From the NCBI GenBank assembly GCA_035578175.1, contig JAQMRL010000001.1, positions 371,993,720-372,057,719 on the forward strand: a stretch of DNA of 64,000 nucleotides, given 5' to 3'. The stretch comes from Catonia carolina. Lineage: Eukaryota; Arthropoda; Insecta; Hemiptera; Achilidae. The notes under the pieces are model-generated. The model worked only from the letters and a program-made list of their open reading frames with translations. It was not told the DNA's origin and did no database searches. The position numbers were made by a program, and so were the translations under genes. This document shows positions 46,101 through 57,326 of the stretch, one piece after another. How positions within the stretch are numbered: the stretch's first letter is position 1; each line of letters starts with the position of its first letter.

Positions 46101-46982
46101 GGACTGGAAAGCAAATTTATTAGAATATTCTGAAATCAGTAAAACACATTAACCAAAAACACAAAGTAATCTGTTTTCAGAGTTCATTGCGGATGTTTAC
46201 AACTTCTTGAACCTTTATTAGTTTATAACAACAAAATAAAAGAAAACAACTGAGTGTTTATAAACAACTGAGGTTATAAGAAACGAAAATAAAGGGCTTG
46301 ATTATGATTATGAAATAAGCAAGCAGTATGAAAAAACCTGATCTCCATCAGAAATAATAAAAATATATTGTATGCAGTTATTCATACAAATTATTCCAGA
46401 AGACAATAATAACCAAACCCGTTATTATAAGGTTTCCAAATTTCCTAACAAGGTTTAATAACGTTTTATAGGTCAACTTTGAATTAATGTCAATACATAC
46501 CTTCATTTGTCGGGTTTGCTAATGTCATAATTAACTGCGTTCTTTCCCGAAATGACATTTTACTTATTGAACTATAAAGCACAATTACGTAATTTATTTT
46601 TAATAAACGGTGAATTCAAAATACGTTAACAATATTAAACGCTTACATACACACAGAACAGATAGAAACAATGCAACAGCTGATTACCATATGATATGTT
46701 AACAAGCACAACCTAACCTAACTTACGACTTATACTATTATGACCAATATCTAATTCTCGTAATGGTGACTCTAATAGTATAAGTCAACATATACTGTTT
46801 TTAACAAACACAAATGTAAGGCTCAGAATTATATTATTTAAATCAAAATGAATATCTCTTCGAGTATTTTTATTGTTGACTTATACTAACTAGACCAAAA
46901 AAATCTAGATTTTTTTTACATCTGCTTGTTGACTTATCTCATTTTGACCAATTTTTGACTTATACTCTTTTTACCAAACACT
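43179..46982 (-). mobile_element. 3.8-kb DNA transposon with 33-bp TIRs, iterons and a decayed gene
   Basis: The left end 43179-43211 and right end 46950-46982 are inverted copies with one mismatch (AGTGTTTGGTAAAAGGAGTA...). CTAG precedes and follows, a possible 4-bp target duplication; the alternative is TA with the element one base longer at each end. Motif GACTTATACT..TTTGACC recurs inside both ends: left at 43360 and 43392 as well as in the TIR, right at 46728, 46774 (inverted), 46878 and 46931. These look like transposase-binding iterons. The minus strand carries one two-exon gene. I cannot name the superfamily; a 4-bp duplication would recall Sola-type elements. Confidence 0.85.
43907..46558 (-). 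pseudogene. Uncharacterised transposon-encoded protein, two exons, degenerate
   Basis: Exon 1 (46558-46501) reads MSFRERTQLIMTLANPTNE and ends at a GTATGT donor. After a 612-base intron with acceptor TTATTTTCAG, exon 2 starts at 45888 (DSDESMSDRSSDLNDEQIKM). One in-frame TAA lies at 45589-45587, then the frame is open past CRSKCKEKLEK and YWSMGERDRRLAYLCGLID to CRKCFIDTLG, RGRRTPANK and SHYSHRKSNKKYL. A frameshift follows a poly-T run near 44810. The next frame has IDTCYKCDLLQTKKK; then comes YSDTYGGQNRD, VSGHSHMECDIDHGFIEK and HDWYQLV, and a last part to 43907. The stretch between the CxxC motif and YSD looks shortened. From memory it matches a multicopy insect protein family of unknown function. 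The conserved acidic residues in YSD and CDIDHG may be catalytic (inference). Confidence 0.75.
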
Positions 46983-46986
46983 CTAG

Positions 46987-48124
46987 AATTATTCCTTTCA
47001 ATAACGTTACTGCTTAAAAACTGATGTGTCAAATAATATTTGAATTTTTCATTTGGGTCTGATCAAATTCATCAAACATAGATCGATGGAATTCCGTTGA
47101 ATAAACATGTAGAAGAAATGTTTGAAATAACTTAATACTAAAATCAGAATATATTTTAGTTTTTTTTGATATTTTCACAGTTGAACTATATCACAAATAA
47201 AAATGTATAATTTCCTTTAATTTCATCTAATTGATTAATAGACAGAGCACTAGTGTACAGGTGTTTATTGGTTCATTGTAAAAATATAGTTTCATTAAAT
47301 AAGAAACAGAAATGTATGGTGCTTTTATTCCCGTCAAAGAAATTGTTTATAAAACTTTTTTGGCAAATAATTTAATCTTATTTTTATTTATTTTTAATGC
47401 TACTTAAATCTTTAATCTCTGTTGGATTTATCGAAATGTGTGAGGTTAAATATATTTAATAATTATGAAGATTTAAATAAATCAGCGTAGAGGGGAATAA
47501 ATACGTTAGTAAAATCTGAAAATATTTATTATTATTTTTTAATTAATATAATTTATGCACCTAAACAACCTATGTGGATAGGATTATACATTTGTGATAC
47601 ATATTTTTAATCCGAAACTTGTGTCAACAAAGGTTAAAAACAAACTGTAGTTCTCTACCTAATGTAAAATTAATTGGGTTTGTTGAACAGTATGAAACAG
47701 TAATGCTTTTGGAAGTGAATTTTGTGTTCAGTTACAGCTTAATATTGTATGGTGTTTTAGATAGTGTGTTTGTTAAAACAAAATTTTATACTATAAGATA
47801 ACCACTAATCTAAAATTTTGTGTGAATTCAGATACTGTAAGAATCACTTATATTTATTTCCATAGAGTTCTTTTGAAATATGTTTTTTTTACAAGTGATT
47901 TTTATTTTGTAAATGTTTATAAAATGATGTGATTGATATTATAATGTAGATTTGTTTCTTTTTATGTTGTTTGTAAAAGGTGGCACAAGGATACTGGAAA
48001 TTTTGAAGTAACTCAAAAAAAATATAAGAAAAATGAATTCATTAGTTTTGTTGTTGACAACATCAAGTAAATTACATGCCATTAAGTGTTCTAACAAAAA
48101 AATTTAATTTATAAAATCAAGTGT
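46987..48124. other. Intergenic AT-rich sequence
   Basis: Nothing recognisable. Confidence 0.6.
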
Positions 48125-48475
48125 CCATTAGATGATGGCCATTCAAACGTATGCATTTCGGGAAGCAAATGCTGAAATTTTTCATAGCACTTTGGAACAC
48201 TTCCATGGAAATTGCTGTGATTTCTTCTTGAATCCTGGATTTCAGCACAAGGATTGTTGTGCGTGTGGTGTGTACTTTGTATCACTGTGGAGTATTAGGC
48301 GGACAGTTTTGGTTTAGGTTCAATGCTATTGGATGTTTCTTTGCCGATTGTTGTGGGCTTTGTAGAATTGAGGACCAAACTGCTTCAATGTTTTCTGGGT
48401 ACGTTGAGTACGTTGACCTCCTGGTGGTTACTTTCTTAGAGCTAAACCCATCTCCTCGAAATTTGTAATCCATTT
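48125..48475 (-). pseudogene. Tc1/mariner-like transposase remnant
   Basis: The minus strand reads TYSTYPENIEAVWSSILQSP QQSAKKH (a helix-turn-helix linker: 'PEN-x-x-x-V...SP..SA.KH') and then, after breaks, ITAISMEVFQSAMKNF with GHHLMD, the C-terminal ending of the same transposase type. The catalytic core between them is gone. Confidence 0.5.
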
Positions 48476-48489
48476 ATTGTACATGGCAA

Positions 48490-49952
48490 GTTGGAATGCG
48501 AGCATAATGTCCTAATGTAATTACGTCGGAATTCCTGTTGTGGGGTCGCAATGTCACTATTCTTGTGAAATGACTTCACAGATAATACATGTTAACTGAC
48601 CCTTTGGTCTATGGTTACTAAATAGCAAGCTATACTAAAGGATGCCATTCCCACCTGTTTACGAATTCCTCAGGGCTGCTATTACTACATTCAAATTTTC
48701 CCTTTTCCCAGTGCCACCCGATATTAACTAAATTACTCTATTGTGTTAAAAATGTTAGTGAGTAAATACAATTATAAAATTACGTACTGTGTATTGTAAA
48801 AATATATTCTGGTTTGATGTTGTTTTTGGAAAAATGTATGTAAGTAGTAAAATTATATAAATACTAAACCATAGCTTAAAAATATATATATTTTTGTATT
48901 GCATTTTAGAAAATCTAAGTCAATTTTAATATTAAATTTTGAGAATGCCAATACATTTCTAAAATATGTTAAGTAATGAATACTAGTCAGAATAATGGTT
49001 TTTGATAAATTTCCTGTAACAATTTACGTCTTTATTTTGTTCTATACAATTAACATGACTCGGCTATAAATGTAAAGGTATTAAAAAAGAAAATTATAAA
49101 TCTTTGTGACTGATGAGCTTGTTAATCCTGTTTACTTGCAGCATTGACTCTTTAACCTGAATGGTTTAGAATGAACTTGTGATACTTCAGAAAAGAACCT
49201 TTATCTATAATTTTCCCCCACCTTTGTGGTAAATAAATACATAATAATATTGTTATTATTATTTCTTTGTATTAGTTAATACGCTTAAGGTTAATTTATT
49301 TTAATCTATACTATTGTTCATTTTCAGTTCTAGTGTTGTCCACTAGTTAATGCCTAAGTCTACTAGTTAATGCCCACTGATCTAACTGAATAAATTTGTT
49401 GTTATGTGTACTGGCTGTAAAAATAACCGGTGTGACTCCTTTTATGATTTTTGAGTATCTTGATATTAAAGAATAAATTTTAGTTGTGTCAATATAAATA
49501 AGTTTATCATCACTCCTCCTGAGACCCTTGGAATAATGAGGTGGAAAAAAATTAAGAATTTTAAGTGGAAAGAATTGCTGTGACTAACATTATTTTAAAT
49601 ATGAAGTGCCCTTTAATGTGGTTTTTGTTTATTTCTGTACGATGAATTAAAGAAGGTAGAAAACTTAAAGGAATTGTATTTTTAATGAACGATTAACTGT
49701 AGTGCAGGATTATCTATGCATTTGCTATGTGATTGGAAGCGTGCACTAGTCAATTTAACTGTGTATTAAAATCCATTCACCAAGAATTTAAAGGTTTTTC
49801 CATTTTGGCCTATAAAAGGCTATTTTTCAGAGGAATAAAAACTAAAACCTACTGGATAAACATTCCTCTTGGGTTCATTATTAAATTACATACTTAATCT
49901 AGTCTTTTGTTGTTTTGTTAATGTAAAGGAGTAAGTATATCAATTACAACCT
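48490..49952. other. Intergenic AT-rich sequence
   Basis: Nothing recognisable apart from a short direct repeat (CTAGTTAATGCC twice near 49343-49375). Confidence 0.55.
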
Positions 49953-50123
49953 GGGGCCTCTGTAGTGTAGTGGTAGCGGGCTAGCCTACCATGCAGAGAT
50001 CTCAGGTTTAATTCTTGGCCAGGATCTGGAAATTTTCATAAGGTAAAACCCACTAATACATATCCCACCCTTATTGCTAATAACCGAGCTGTTGATGTGA
50101 CTTTTAATAAAGTAAAAAAAAAA
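49953..50123 (+). mobile_element. tRNA-derived SINE, second head family
   Basis: GGGGCCTCTGTAGTGTAGTG (A box), GGTTTAATTCTTGG (B box), body ending GAGCTGTTGATGTGACTTTT AATAAAG and poly(A). Related to the copies at 21795 and 54491. Confidence 0.8.
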
Positions 50124-51159
50124 CTAGTTTGTTGTCATTGGATTTCGATTGATAAACTTGTTCTGGTGCTGCTTATTGTATTTTTTTAATTTTTTTGTAC
50201 CAAGGAAATAACATTTGAGAATTCTATTTTCAGTGGGATTAATAACAGTTTTAGTTTTTGTCCCTCTAAAGAGCCTCTTAGAGGTTGGAACAAGTTTGGA
50301 TAAATTTGTGTTGTTGGTAGAAGAGTTAGCTACCTTCATAAATTGGTTACTAACATTCATTAATAACTATGCAGTGTACATTTCGTTACAGTTTTGTTTC
50401 TCTGTAATTACGCAACAGCTTCTTAGGGTTTAAATTATCTGATATTAAAATATATGTTTTTTTGTGTCAGTAATTATTGCACGTCAGTAATTTGATATTT
50501 TGGTGTTGAGGTGCTGAGAAGTTATTTAAGGAGTCTTACTATTTACATCCGGTACGTGTACTAGCCTAGATCTTGTGTACCTCATTTCTTCTTTCTCTTA
50601 TGTTATTTGTCTTCATGTGCAGTCGCATTTTATTTACATTAGGAAATCAAAGAAACAGTTTTTATAAAATATGTATCTTTGTTTTATTACAGCTATTTAT
50701 TGTTCAAATAAATATAAATTTTATGACTTATTAGGATACAATTGTGCAATTAACTTTATTTATTTAAGACTGTTTGAGTCAGTATTATTATAGGTTAATG
50801 AAAAAATTGTAAATACGTATTGTATAAATAAATTGTTATTAAATCAATATTTTTATTAAAACTTTTTGTTTTTGTGTACATACCAGTGTAAGAAAGCTTT
50901 GATAATTTTTACATGTGATTTTTTTTATTACCTATAGCTGGATTTAATACTCTTCAATGAAATTCAAAGTTAGAAGTATCATCTACTACAATGCCAGTGA
51001 TTACACGCCCCAAAGTTTGAAAAATTATAAATGAATTTTTCTTTGTGAAATATATTGTAATGTTTATTTATGTCTTTTGTTTTACTGTTGATCAGGGTTA
51101 CTATACTAGAAAGTAATCGTGTATCTAGCAAAGTAACCATGTTGTTGACTGTTTTGCAC
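50124..51159. other. Intergenic AT-rich sequence
   Basis: Nothing recognisable. Confidence 0.6.
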
Positions 51160-51296
51160 AAAAATTGTATGAGAGATAGATAAGGGAAATATGAAAATGA
51201 ATAATGAGAAAATGCCAAACCTGATTGGGAATCAAGCCCAGTACCCCGGTACAAAAACCAATGGTACTGACCATAACACACACAGGCATTTTATTA
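51160..51296 (-). mobile_element. tRNA-derived SINE fragment (S5-type head)
   Basis: On the minus strand: GTACTGGGCTTGATTCCC, then AATCAGGTTTGGCATTTTCT, the B-box region and the linker shared with S5. The A-box part is decayed. Confidence 0.6.
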
Positions 51297-51538
51297 GATA
51301 TCCCTGAAAATCATAAAAAGTGTATGTATTTTGCATGAAATTTAAAAACCTAATGTTTCAATTTTAAATATGACTTGTAACACAGAAAACTTAGTACGTT
51401 CAATTAAATGCATGGTAGTAAATTAAAAAGTATAATATATATTATTATAAAATTCATTTTTTTGGGCATAACCAAAGTGAATTTGGGTGTATGTGAATTC
51501 ACTGGGCTATTAGGATTTATGTACATCCAATTTGTGCA

Positions 51539-51656
51539 CAAAAAGGCTAACATAGGCAGTGAAGGATGACAAATGAAATATGCCAGACCTAACTGGGAAT
51601 GAAACCTGGGACCCACGGCATACAAGCTAGTTGCATTGACAGCTACACTAACGGGC
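51539..51656 (-). mobile_element. tRNA-derived SINE (S5-type head)
   Basis: On the minus strand: GGCCCGTTAGTGTAGCTGTC (A box), CCCAGGTTTCATTCCCAG (B box), TTAGGTCTGGCAT, as in S5. Confidence 0.75.
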
Positions 51657-52926
51657 CGTTTATTTAAATCAATAACCACTGTAATGCATTATGATGCTGT
51701 TTTTTGATTTTAGTATTATTTTGTAACTGTTTGTTATTTTTATTGAAACTGTAGATTTTAAAATGGTAAGTAACAGTAAGACTGATATCCTGTTCAAATA
51801 AAGTGTCATCTGTTTATTTTGTTATTGATAACTCCTTTATTTCAAAACAACCATCATAAATTGATGCTGCATAATGCTGAATTTTTGATATGAGTAGATG
51901 TGAATTTTTAGAGAGGACAACTAGTGGAGATATTCACACTTGACTGCCACCATACAAATTTTCTCACTTAAGCTGTGTTACATTACAGTTCAAAGATACT
52001 TTGAATCAATAAACTGACTAGGTTGATGAAGATTTCTGAATGAAATGTTTAAATAATTTATTTTTATTCTTCAAAATTAAGCTTTTAATTAGTGTTCTCT
52101 TTCTTGGAGTAACTTCTTGTGATGGTAAATGGTTTTTTTTATCTGTAGGGTCGTTTTATACCACAGTTACTACACATTTCCAGAAGTTCTGTAATGTAAG
52201 AAAACATTTATACACACACAATTACATTTAAACATAGTATACTCATAGGACAAACTGAATACTTTCATACGTAACGTAAACATAACGATAACATAACGTA
52301 AACATAAATAAACAACAGATGATTTACTACCGTCAGGTGTGAAAAATAAAAAGAACATAAAATAATTTAAAGAAAATTTAAAGGAGATAAAAAGAACATT
52401 CTTTTTTTCTTGATGACAAAAAAAGGATTGTTGGATGTCTTCCTTTTTAAGATTTTTAAAGAGATAGAAGCGAATTTACAATTTTTAAAAAGGAAAAAAA
52501 TATATGTTTTATAAGTAAGAAATAATATTGTTGAAAAGAAAAGCGTATAGTTTTTAGAAGATTGGTGCGATAAAGTTTTAAGAATTTTTAAAAAACATTT
52601 TAAACAAACTGTTTAATAACAGTTTAATAATACAACAGATAAAATAAAAACAGTTTAACTAATTTAACAGTTTAATAATTTAACAGTTTTAATAATTTGA
52701 AAAAGTTTTAAAATATTTATAAACAAAATCTGAATAAAGATATTTGAGTGGCTGGATTCAAAATAGTTTTGTTTAATTTTTGGAAATTCTGGGACAGTTC
52801 TTTTTGCAGCCCACACTCTTAGCATTTTCACTGTTGGCACTTTCCCTTTGTATGAATAATTTTCAACAAATTTTATCATTTGGGTTATTTTGGTTTTGTA
52901 GAATTAAAATAAACATTTTCCATTTC
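51657..52926. other. Intergenic AT-rich sequence
   Basis: Low-complexity A/T tracts around 52370-52720 with repeated AATTTAACAGTTT; nothing coding. Confidence 0.55.
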
Positions 52927-53035
52927 GGCCATCTTGGCCAACTCAGTGATTAGTTTGCTAGTCTACAAAGCGGAAGGTTCTGGTTCGATTTCCGAACCCA
53001 ATCTGAAAATTATAATAGGGATTTTATTTATTTAA
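52927..53035 (+). mobile_element. tRNA-like SINE fragment
   Basis: GGCCATCTTGGCCAACTCAG with GTGATTAGTTTGC (A-box region) and GGTTCTGGTTCGATTTCCGA (B box), ending in an A/T-rich tail. Weakly related to the other families. Confidence 0.55.
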
Positions 53036-53089
53036 AAATTCATTCATTGAAAAATAAAAGGGAAATATAATTTAAGTTACTACATAGTT

Positions 53090-53780
53090 TGCTACTTTAG
53101 AAATACACTTTTCCCAGTAAGGAAGGTTTTTTATCCCAGCATCGTAGAATAAAGCTGGTTGCATAGGAAGCCAATTGCATACGAATCCTTCCATGCTCTT
53201 GTCATCTTCAAATCATTATCCCCCCTAGTGCTTCTGTAAGCGACCCAAACAAATGAAAATCACTGGATGCTAGGTCCACGCTGTAGGGAGGATGATCAAG
53301 TTGAGTCCAGTGCATTCCTTCCAGTTTTGAGACCTTTAGAGCTGCAGAATGGGTCCTTGTGTTGGTGTGGAGGATGGGTTGGTCTTATCTTTTATTGCAA
53401 TATGCAGTCCTCACCTCGTTCAACAGCTTGCAGTAGTAAGCAGCATTGATTGTGCGTCGCTCATGCAAAAAATCAGTGAGCAAACTGCCTTGAATGCCGC
53501 GCAAAGTTTTTCATCCGTAATTCTGGTCCGAGGTTGGTGATCATGTTCCTGATTTTCCATCCTATTTCACCCATCCTTGAACTCTTTATATCAGGTAAAC
53601 ACGTGAGTCCTTAACAATGTTTGGTCTCCGAACTGGGGCATTCAATCTCTAAAAATTTCATATAATTATGCGTTGCACAATGGAGGGGTGCACCTGCTGC
53701 TTCAATATTGTGAGTGCTACTGTACATTGGTTGGGAGTGTGGAATTGCAGGCTTTCTCCACTCCTAATCACCCCACCCAA
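53090..53780 (-). pseudogene. Mariner-type transposase remnant
   Basis: On the minus strand, with stops and shifts: RTINAAYYCKLLNEVRTAYC, ILHTNTRTHSAALKVSKLEG, HPPYSVDLASSDFHLFGSLT and YDAGIKNLPYWEKCISKVAN YV. This is the C-terminal half of a mariner transposase around its second and third catalytic aspartates (HDN changed to HTN). The head is not recognisable and no inverted ends were found. Confidence 0.7.
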
Positions 53781-54490
53781 GCTTACTAGAAGTGCGGACC
53801 CAGCCCTACCAACTGTTGACACTTAGGAATAAAAATCCTGTTTTTAAATTAGTTTACCCTCGTAAACTAAAAAAATAATCCCTTTTTACTAACAAATTTT
53901 CCAGAATGATTAATTTTAGAACCTCTTATTCTGGAGTAATCAAGCCTAAACTAATTACAATAAGAAATTAAACACTAAAATTTTAATACTTTTTTATCAT
54001 TACTAGACATGAATTGTACTGAAAAACAATACTTGGCATTTACTTCTGTTAATGTAATGTATTTGTTGAATACCTCGTATAGAGTTATACAATAATTAGC
54101 GAGATTATTAAGTGCAGTAACGTAATATTTAAAGTTTGTTTTGGTACTATGTTAATCCATTTCCAACTTTTGTTATTAAATGTTTGCAAAGTGGAGCAAT
54201 GTTTCAACTTAAATTTCTACTTCTGGTTGCGTTTATTGATCTTACATTGTTTGTCTTAATGTACAACTCCTGTAATTAAATTATTAGAATCTTTTTTCTA
54301 TTTGTTTTGTTGGAATCATACAAATTGAATTTGGTGGGTATATTAATATCGTACTAATTTTTTATATTTCTAATAGGTCATGACTGGCATTCAAACTTGT
54401 GAGTTAATATCTTTTGAGTTTAATATTATTCAAAATAATTTCAAAGCTAAGTCGAACAGGATTGTATTTCTGTATGTGAAAAAATTAAAT
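53781..54490. other. Intergenic AT-rich sequence
   Basis: Nothing recognisable. Confidence 0.6.
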
Positions 54491-54642
54491 TCGTCTCCTT
54501 GGTCCAATGGTTAGCTAAGCTGCAGAACAGAAGTACCAGGTTCAATTACTAGCTAGGATCTGGAAAATTATTGCTCTTTCAAATCCACTATTCCTTTACA
54601 TGGTCACTAATGATCAAGATGTTGATACAACTTAAAAAAAAA
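54491..54642 (+). mobile_element. tRNA-derived SINE, second head family
   Basis: TCGTCTCCTTGGTCCAATGG (A box), AGGTTCAATTACTAGC (B box), body with GTCACTAATGATCAAGATGT TGATACAACTTAA and poly(A). Confidence 0.75.
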
Positions 54643-54964
54643 CATTTGAAGAAAGTAAGCAACTTGACTTGATCACTTGATAAATTTTTAATTCATTTAT
54701 ATTATTGCCTTGCTTTTTATTATTCTCTTTATGATATTGGCCATCTAGCCTGTTTTGGTATCAAAATGTATTTTCGTTAGAAATCTGTAATTACAATAAA
54801 CTACTGTTAATGTTTTTAAGATCTTCCCAAGCATCTTCTTCCCTTAGATCTGTGTCCTGGAACAAGTTTTGGAACTCGTTTATTCTTTGATGATGATACG
54901 CCATTCATTTATTCCGATTCTTATTTAAACTCTTTCGTTACATCGCATTTAAAATTCTATTTTA

Positions 54965-55130
54965 TAAATTATAAATTTCACTAACCTTTTTAGCTGTTTA
55001 ATCTTTATGATCTACTTACACATAATTATTTTGTTGGATCCACCATTGTCAGAGTATAGCCTATGAAATATCATATGAAACTTTAAAATATTTTTTAAAA
55101 TTTACAATAGATGTTGCATCTTTCAGTCAT
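54965..55130 (+). repeat. Diverged single arm of the foldback element
   Basis: TTTCACTAACCTTTTTAGCT, ATCTACTTACACATAATTAT, TGGATCCACCATTGTCAGAG, AAATTTACAATAGATGTTGC and ATCTTTCAGTCATG line up in order with the left arm at 34360-34520. Only one arm is present here. Confidence 0.75.
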
Positions 55131-55271
55131 GTTTATCATCATCATCAGTGAAGGATTAGGCTCAATGGCCTATTCTAGCATTCATCTGTTTTTAGGTCTT
55201 CCCAAGCCTTGCTTCCCTCTAGGTCCCTAGTCACCTAGCCCCTAGTCCTTGTGGTTGGGGGTTAAGTGGAT

Positions 55272-55290
55272 GTTAAGGTTAAGGTTAAGG
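55272..55290 (+). repeat. Short GTTAAG tandem repeat
   Basis: Three GTTAAG units. It differs from the TTAGG insect telomere unit, so it is probably chance or a minisatellite. Confidence 0.6.
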
Positions 55291-55429
55291 TGTTCTTCCT
55301 TCATCATATTAGGTCACAGATACGCATAAAAATAGCTTCAGCATAGCCTTGCTCAAATAAATAAAAAATCTATACTACAAACCACAAAGTGTCTATTTTG
55401 TATCATTACTTTCTTCTTGCCTATATATA

Positions 55430-56379
55430 GGGTGATTCAAAAAGAGCGCCGGTTTTGATATATCAAATTAAGAGATTTATTTTATTGAAAAACTGAAAAT
55501 AAATACATCAACAAGTTCATCTTACCTTCCGATTTCATGTATGAAAAATGATGTCATGCATGTGTCCTCCTCTACTGCGCTGGTACGCATCAACTCTGTC
55601 CATGAAATTGGATATTACTGCACGACAAGTTTCGACTTCCATTTGCCCGATAACCCGTCGAATTTCCTCCTTCAAGTCATTGATGTTTCAGGGTTTATTG
55701 GCATACACCAATGACTTCAGATGACCCCAAAGATGAAAGTCACAAGGCGTCAAGTCACACGACCTTGGTGGCCATTGATGGTCGGAATTACGAGAAATGA
55801 TGCGATCCTGGAACCGTTCACGGAGCAACAACATTGTTTCTCGTGCAGAAACTGAATTTTATACGGGTGATATTGGAGATCGTACCGAAGAATTCTCCGT
55901 ACAGAAGAACATCGTAAACCCAATTGTTGAGAACGGCGACGTATTGATTTTGCTGGGCTAACAGCCACACTGTCACGAACCAACGCAACGTTCTGCTCAG
56001 TTCGGCCAGAATGACGATGTCCAGAACTTTTAAGGTCGACTGTTGAACCCGTCTCAAAAAACTTTTTCATGAGCCTGCAAACTGTTGATTCATTCGGTAC
56101 TTCATTACGTCCTAGAGTACCGCGAAGTCGCCTGACAGTAGCCGCATAACTCTCTTCACTCTGGTAAAATGTTTTGACGATTAACACTCGTTGTGCAATA
56201 GTAAACTTCTCCATGGTTAGACACAGACTGCGAGAGTACTACACTGCGAACAAGAGAAGCTACAACTGAATCGTCAATCGGAATGTTCTCCGAAATAGAA
56301 ATGAGGTCTAACAATGTTGCCAACCGATAAACAAAAATTTACCAGCCGTTTAAAAACCGGCGCTCTTTTTGAATCACCC
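55430..56379 (-). mobile_element. Internally deleted Tc1/mariner-superfamily element, 950 bp
   Basis: 27-bp perfect inverted ends (GGGTGATTCAAAAAGAGCGC...). TA precedes the left end; GTTA follows the right end, so the exact duplication is unclear. The minus strand carries the N-terminal and C-terminal thirds of a transposase joined by a deletion. It sits inside family-A copy F. Confidence 0.92.
55525..56214 (-). pseudogene. Transposase with central deletion
   Basis: Starts MEKFTIAQRVLIVKTFYQSE at 56214, with a double helix-turn-helix head (NESTVCRLMKKFFETGSTVD, SGHRHSGRTEQNV, SIRRRSQQLGLRCSSVRRIL) to YKIQFLHE near 55850. It then jumps, with a frame change, to RERFQDRIISRNSDHQWPPR SCDLTPCDFHLWGHLKS (the region of the last catalytic aspartate) and ends RVDAYQRSRGGHMHDIIFHT near 55525. 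One in-frame stop (55690) also interrupts the tail. The first two catalytic residues are lost. The WPPRSCDLTPCDF pattern is that of Tc1/mariner relatives distinct from the DD34D mariners elsewhere in this window. Confidence 0.85.
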
Positions 56380-57326
56380 GTTATATGAATATATAGGAAG
56401 GAAAGTATTGTTTTCATGTTGATATTTTGAAATTGAGTTTTCACCGGATGTACACATTTTCAGACCCCCTCAACCCAAAAACAGCGATTGGTCTGTGTGT
56501 GTGTGAACAAAATATCAAGAACGGAACATCGTACAAACTTGAAACTTGAAACTTAAGTTAGGTACTACTATCCAACCCGACACAAACATTTTAATCAAAA
56601 TCGGTCAACCGGAAGTAGTACTTTATTCGTGTTATTTTTCACTTTTTTGTGATATTTTCAAAAACGGCTCCTATGATATTTTTTTAAAAAAATCGCCTCA
56701 TTTACTAAATTTGTTATACTTTATATGATAGGCTAGGTTTCATGCCTGCTGAAATTCTTGGGGAGGCTGTGCTCTCGTAGAAAAAATTTAATTTTTTAAA
56801 ATTGCAGCTTTAATATGCATTTTAGCGCAAAAAGTATATAATAAAAAATGTAGAGAATTTAAAAACCTACAACATTTATTTCAAACATTTTTTTGTATAA
56901 CACTTAGTTAAGAGGTAATTAGCAATTTTCTGTTTTTTCCTTGAAAATGTGTAAAAGAAATCAATTTTTTAAGATTTCAGCCTAAGCATTGATTTTTGAT
57001 TGGTAGCATGATTTTTAATGACTTTATTTATTAGATTTTATTTAAAAATGATACATTTTACGACAAAAGTGTATATAATCAAATTTATAGGAAATGAAAT
57101 GATCTAGAACTTTTATGTAGCGCATTATTCTCTACGAGCCTAGTTTAATGTGAAAAGAGTGATTTTCCATATTTTTAAGCCAAACTGAGGATGATTTTCA
57201 TTTTGCGTCAATCACTCATGATTAAAATAAGGTTATATTTTTTGAGTTTAATTTTTTGTTTATTTTTAATGTTTTATTACTAATATTAGGTTATACTGTT
57301 CATTATTTGCATTAGAAATAGAAAGT

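Larger units (their letters stand above)
55408..57326 (+). mobile_element. Family-A repeat, copy F, split by a nested transposon
   Basis: Starts ACTTTCTTCTTGCC, is interrupted at 55430-56379 by another transposon, resumes ATATGAATATATAGGAAGGA, and shows the family blocks (GTATTGTTTTCATGTTGATA, GGTCAACCGGAAGTAGTAC) before ending AAATAGAAAGTTGTGTG. About 970 bp of its own sequence. Confidence 0.75.

Noticed and set aside
55272..55290. Interstitial telomere repeat.
   Set aside because: Unit is GTTAAG, not TTAGG, and only three copies.
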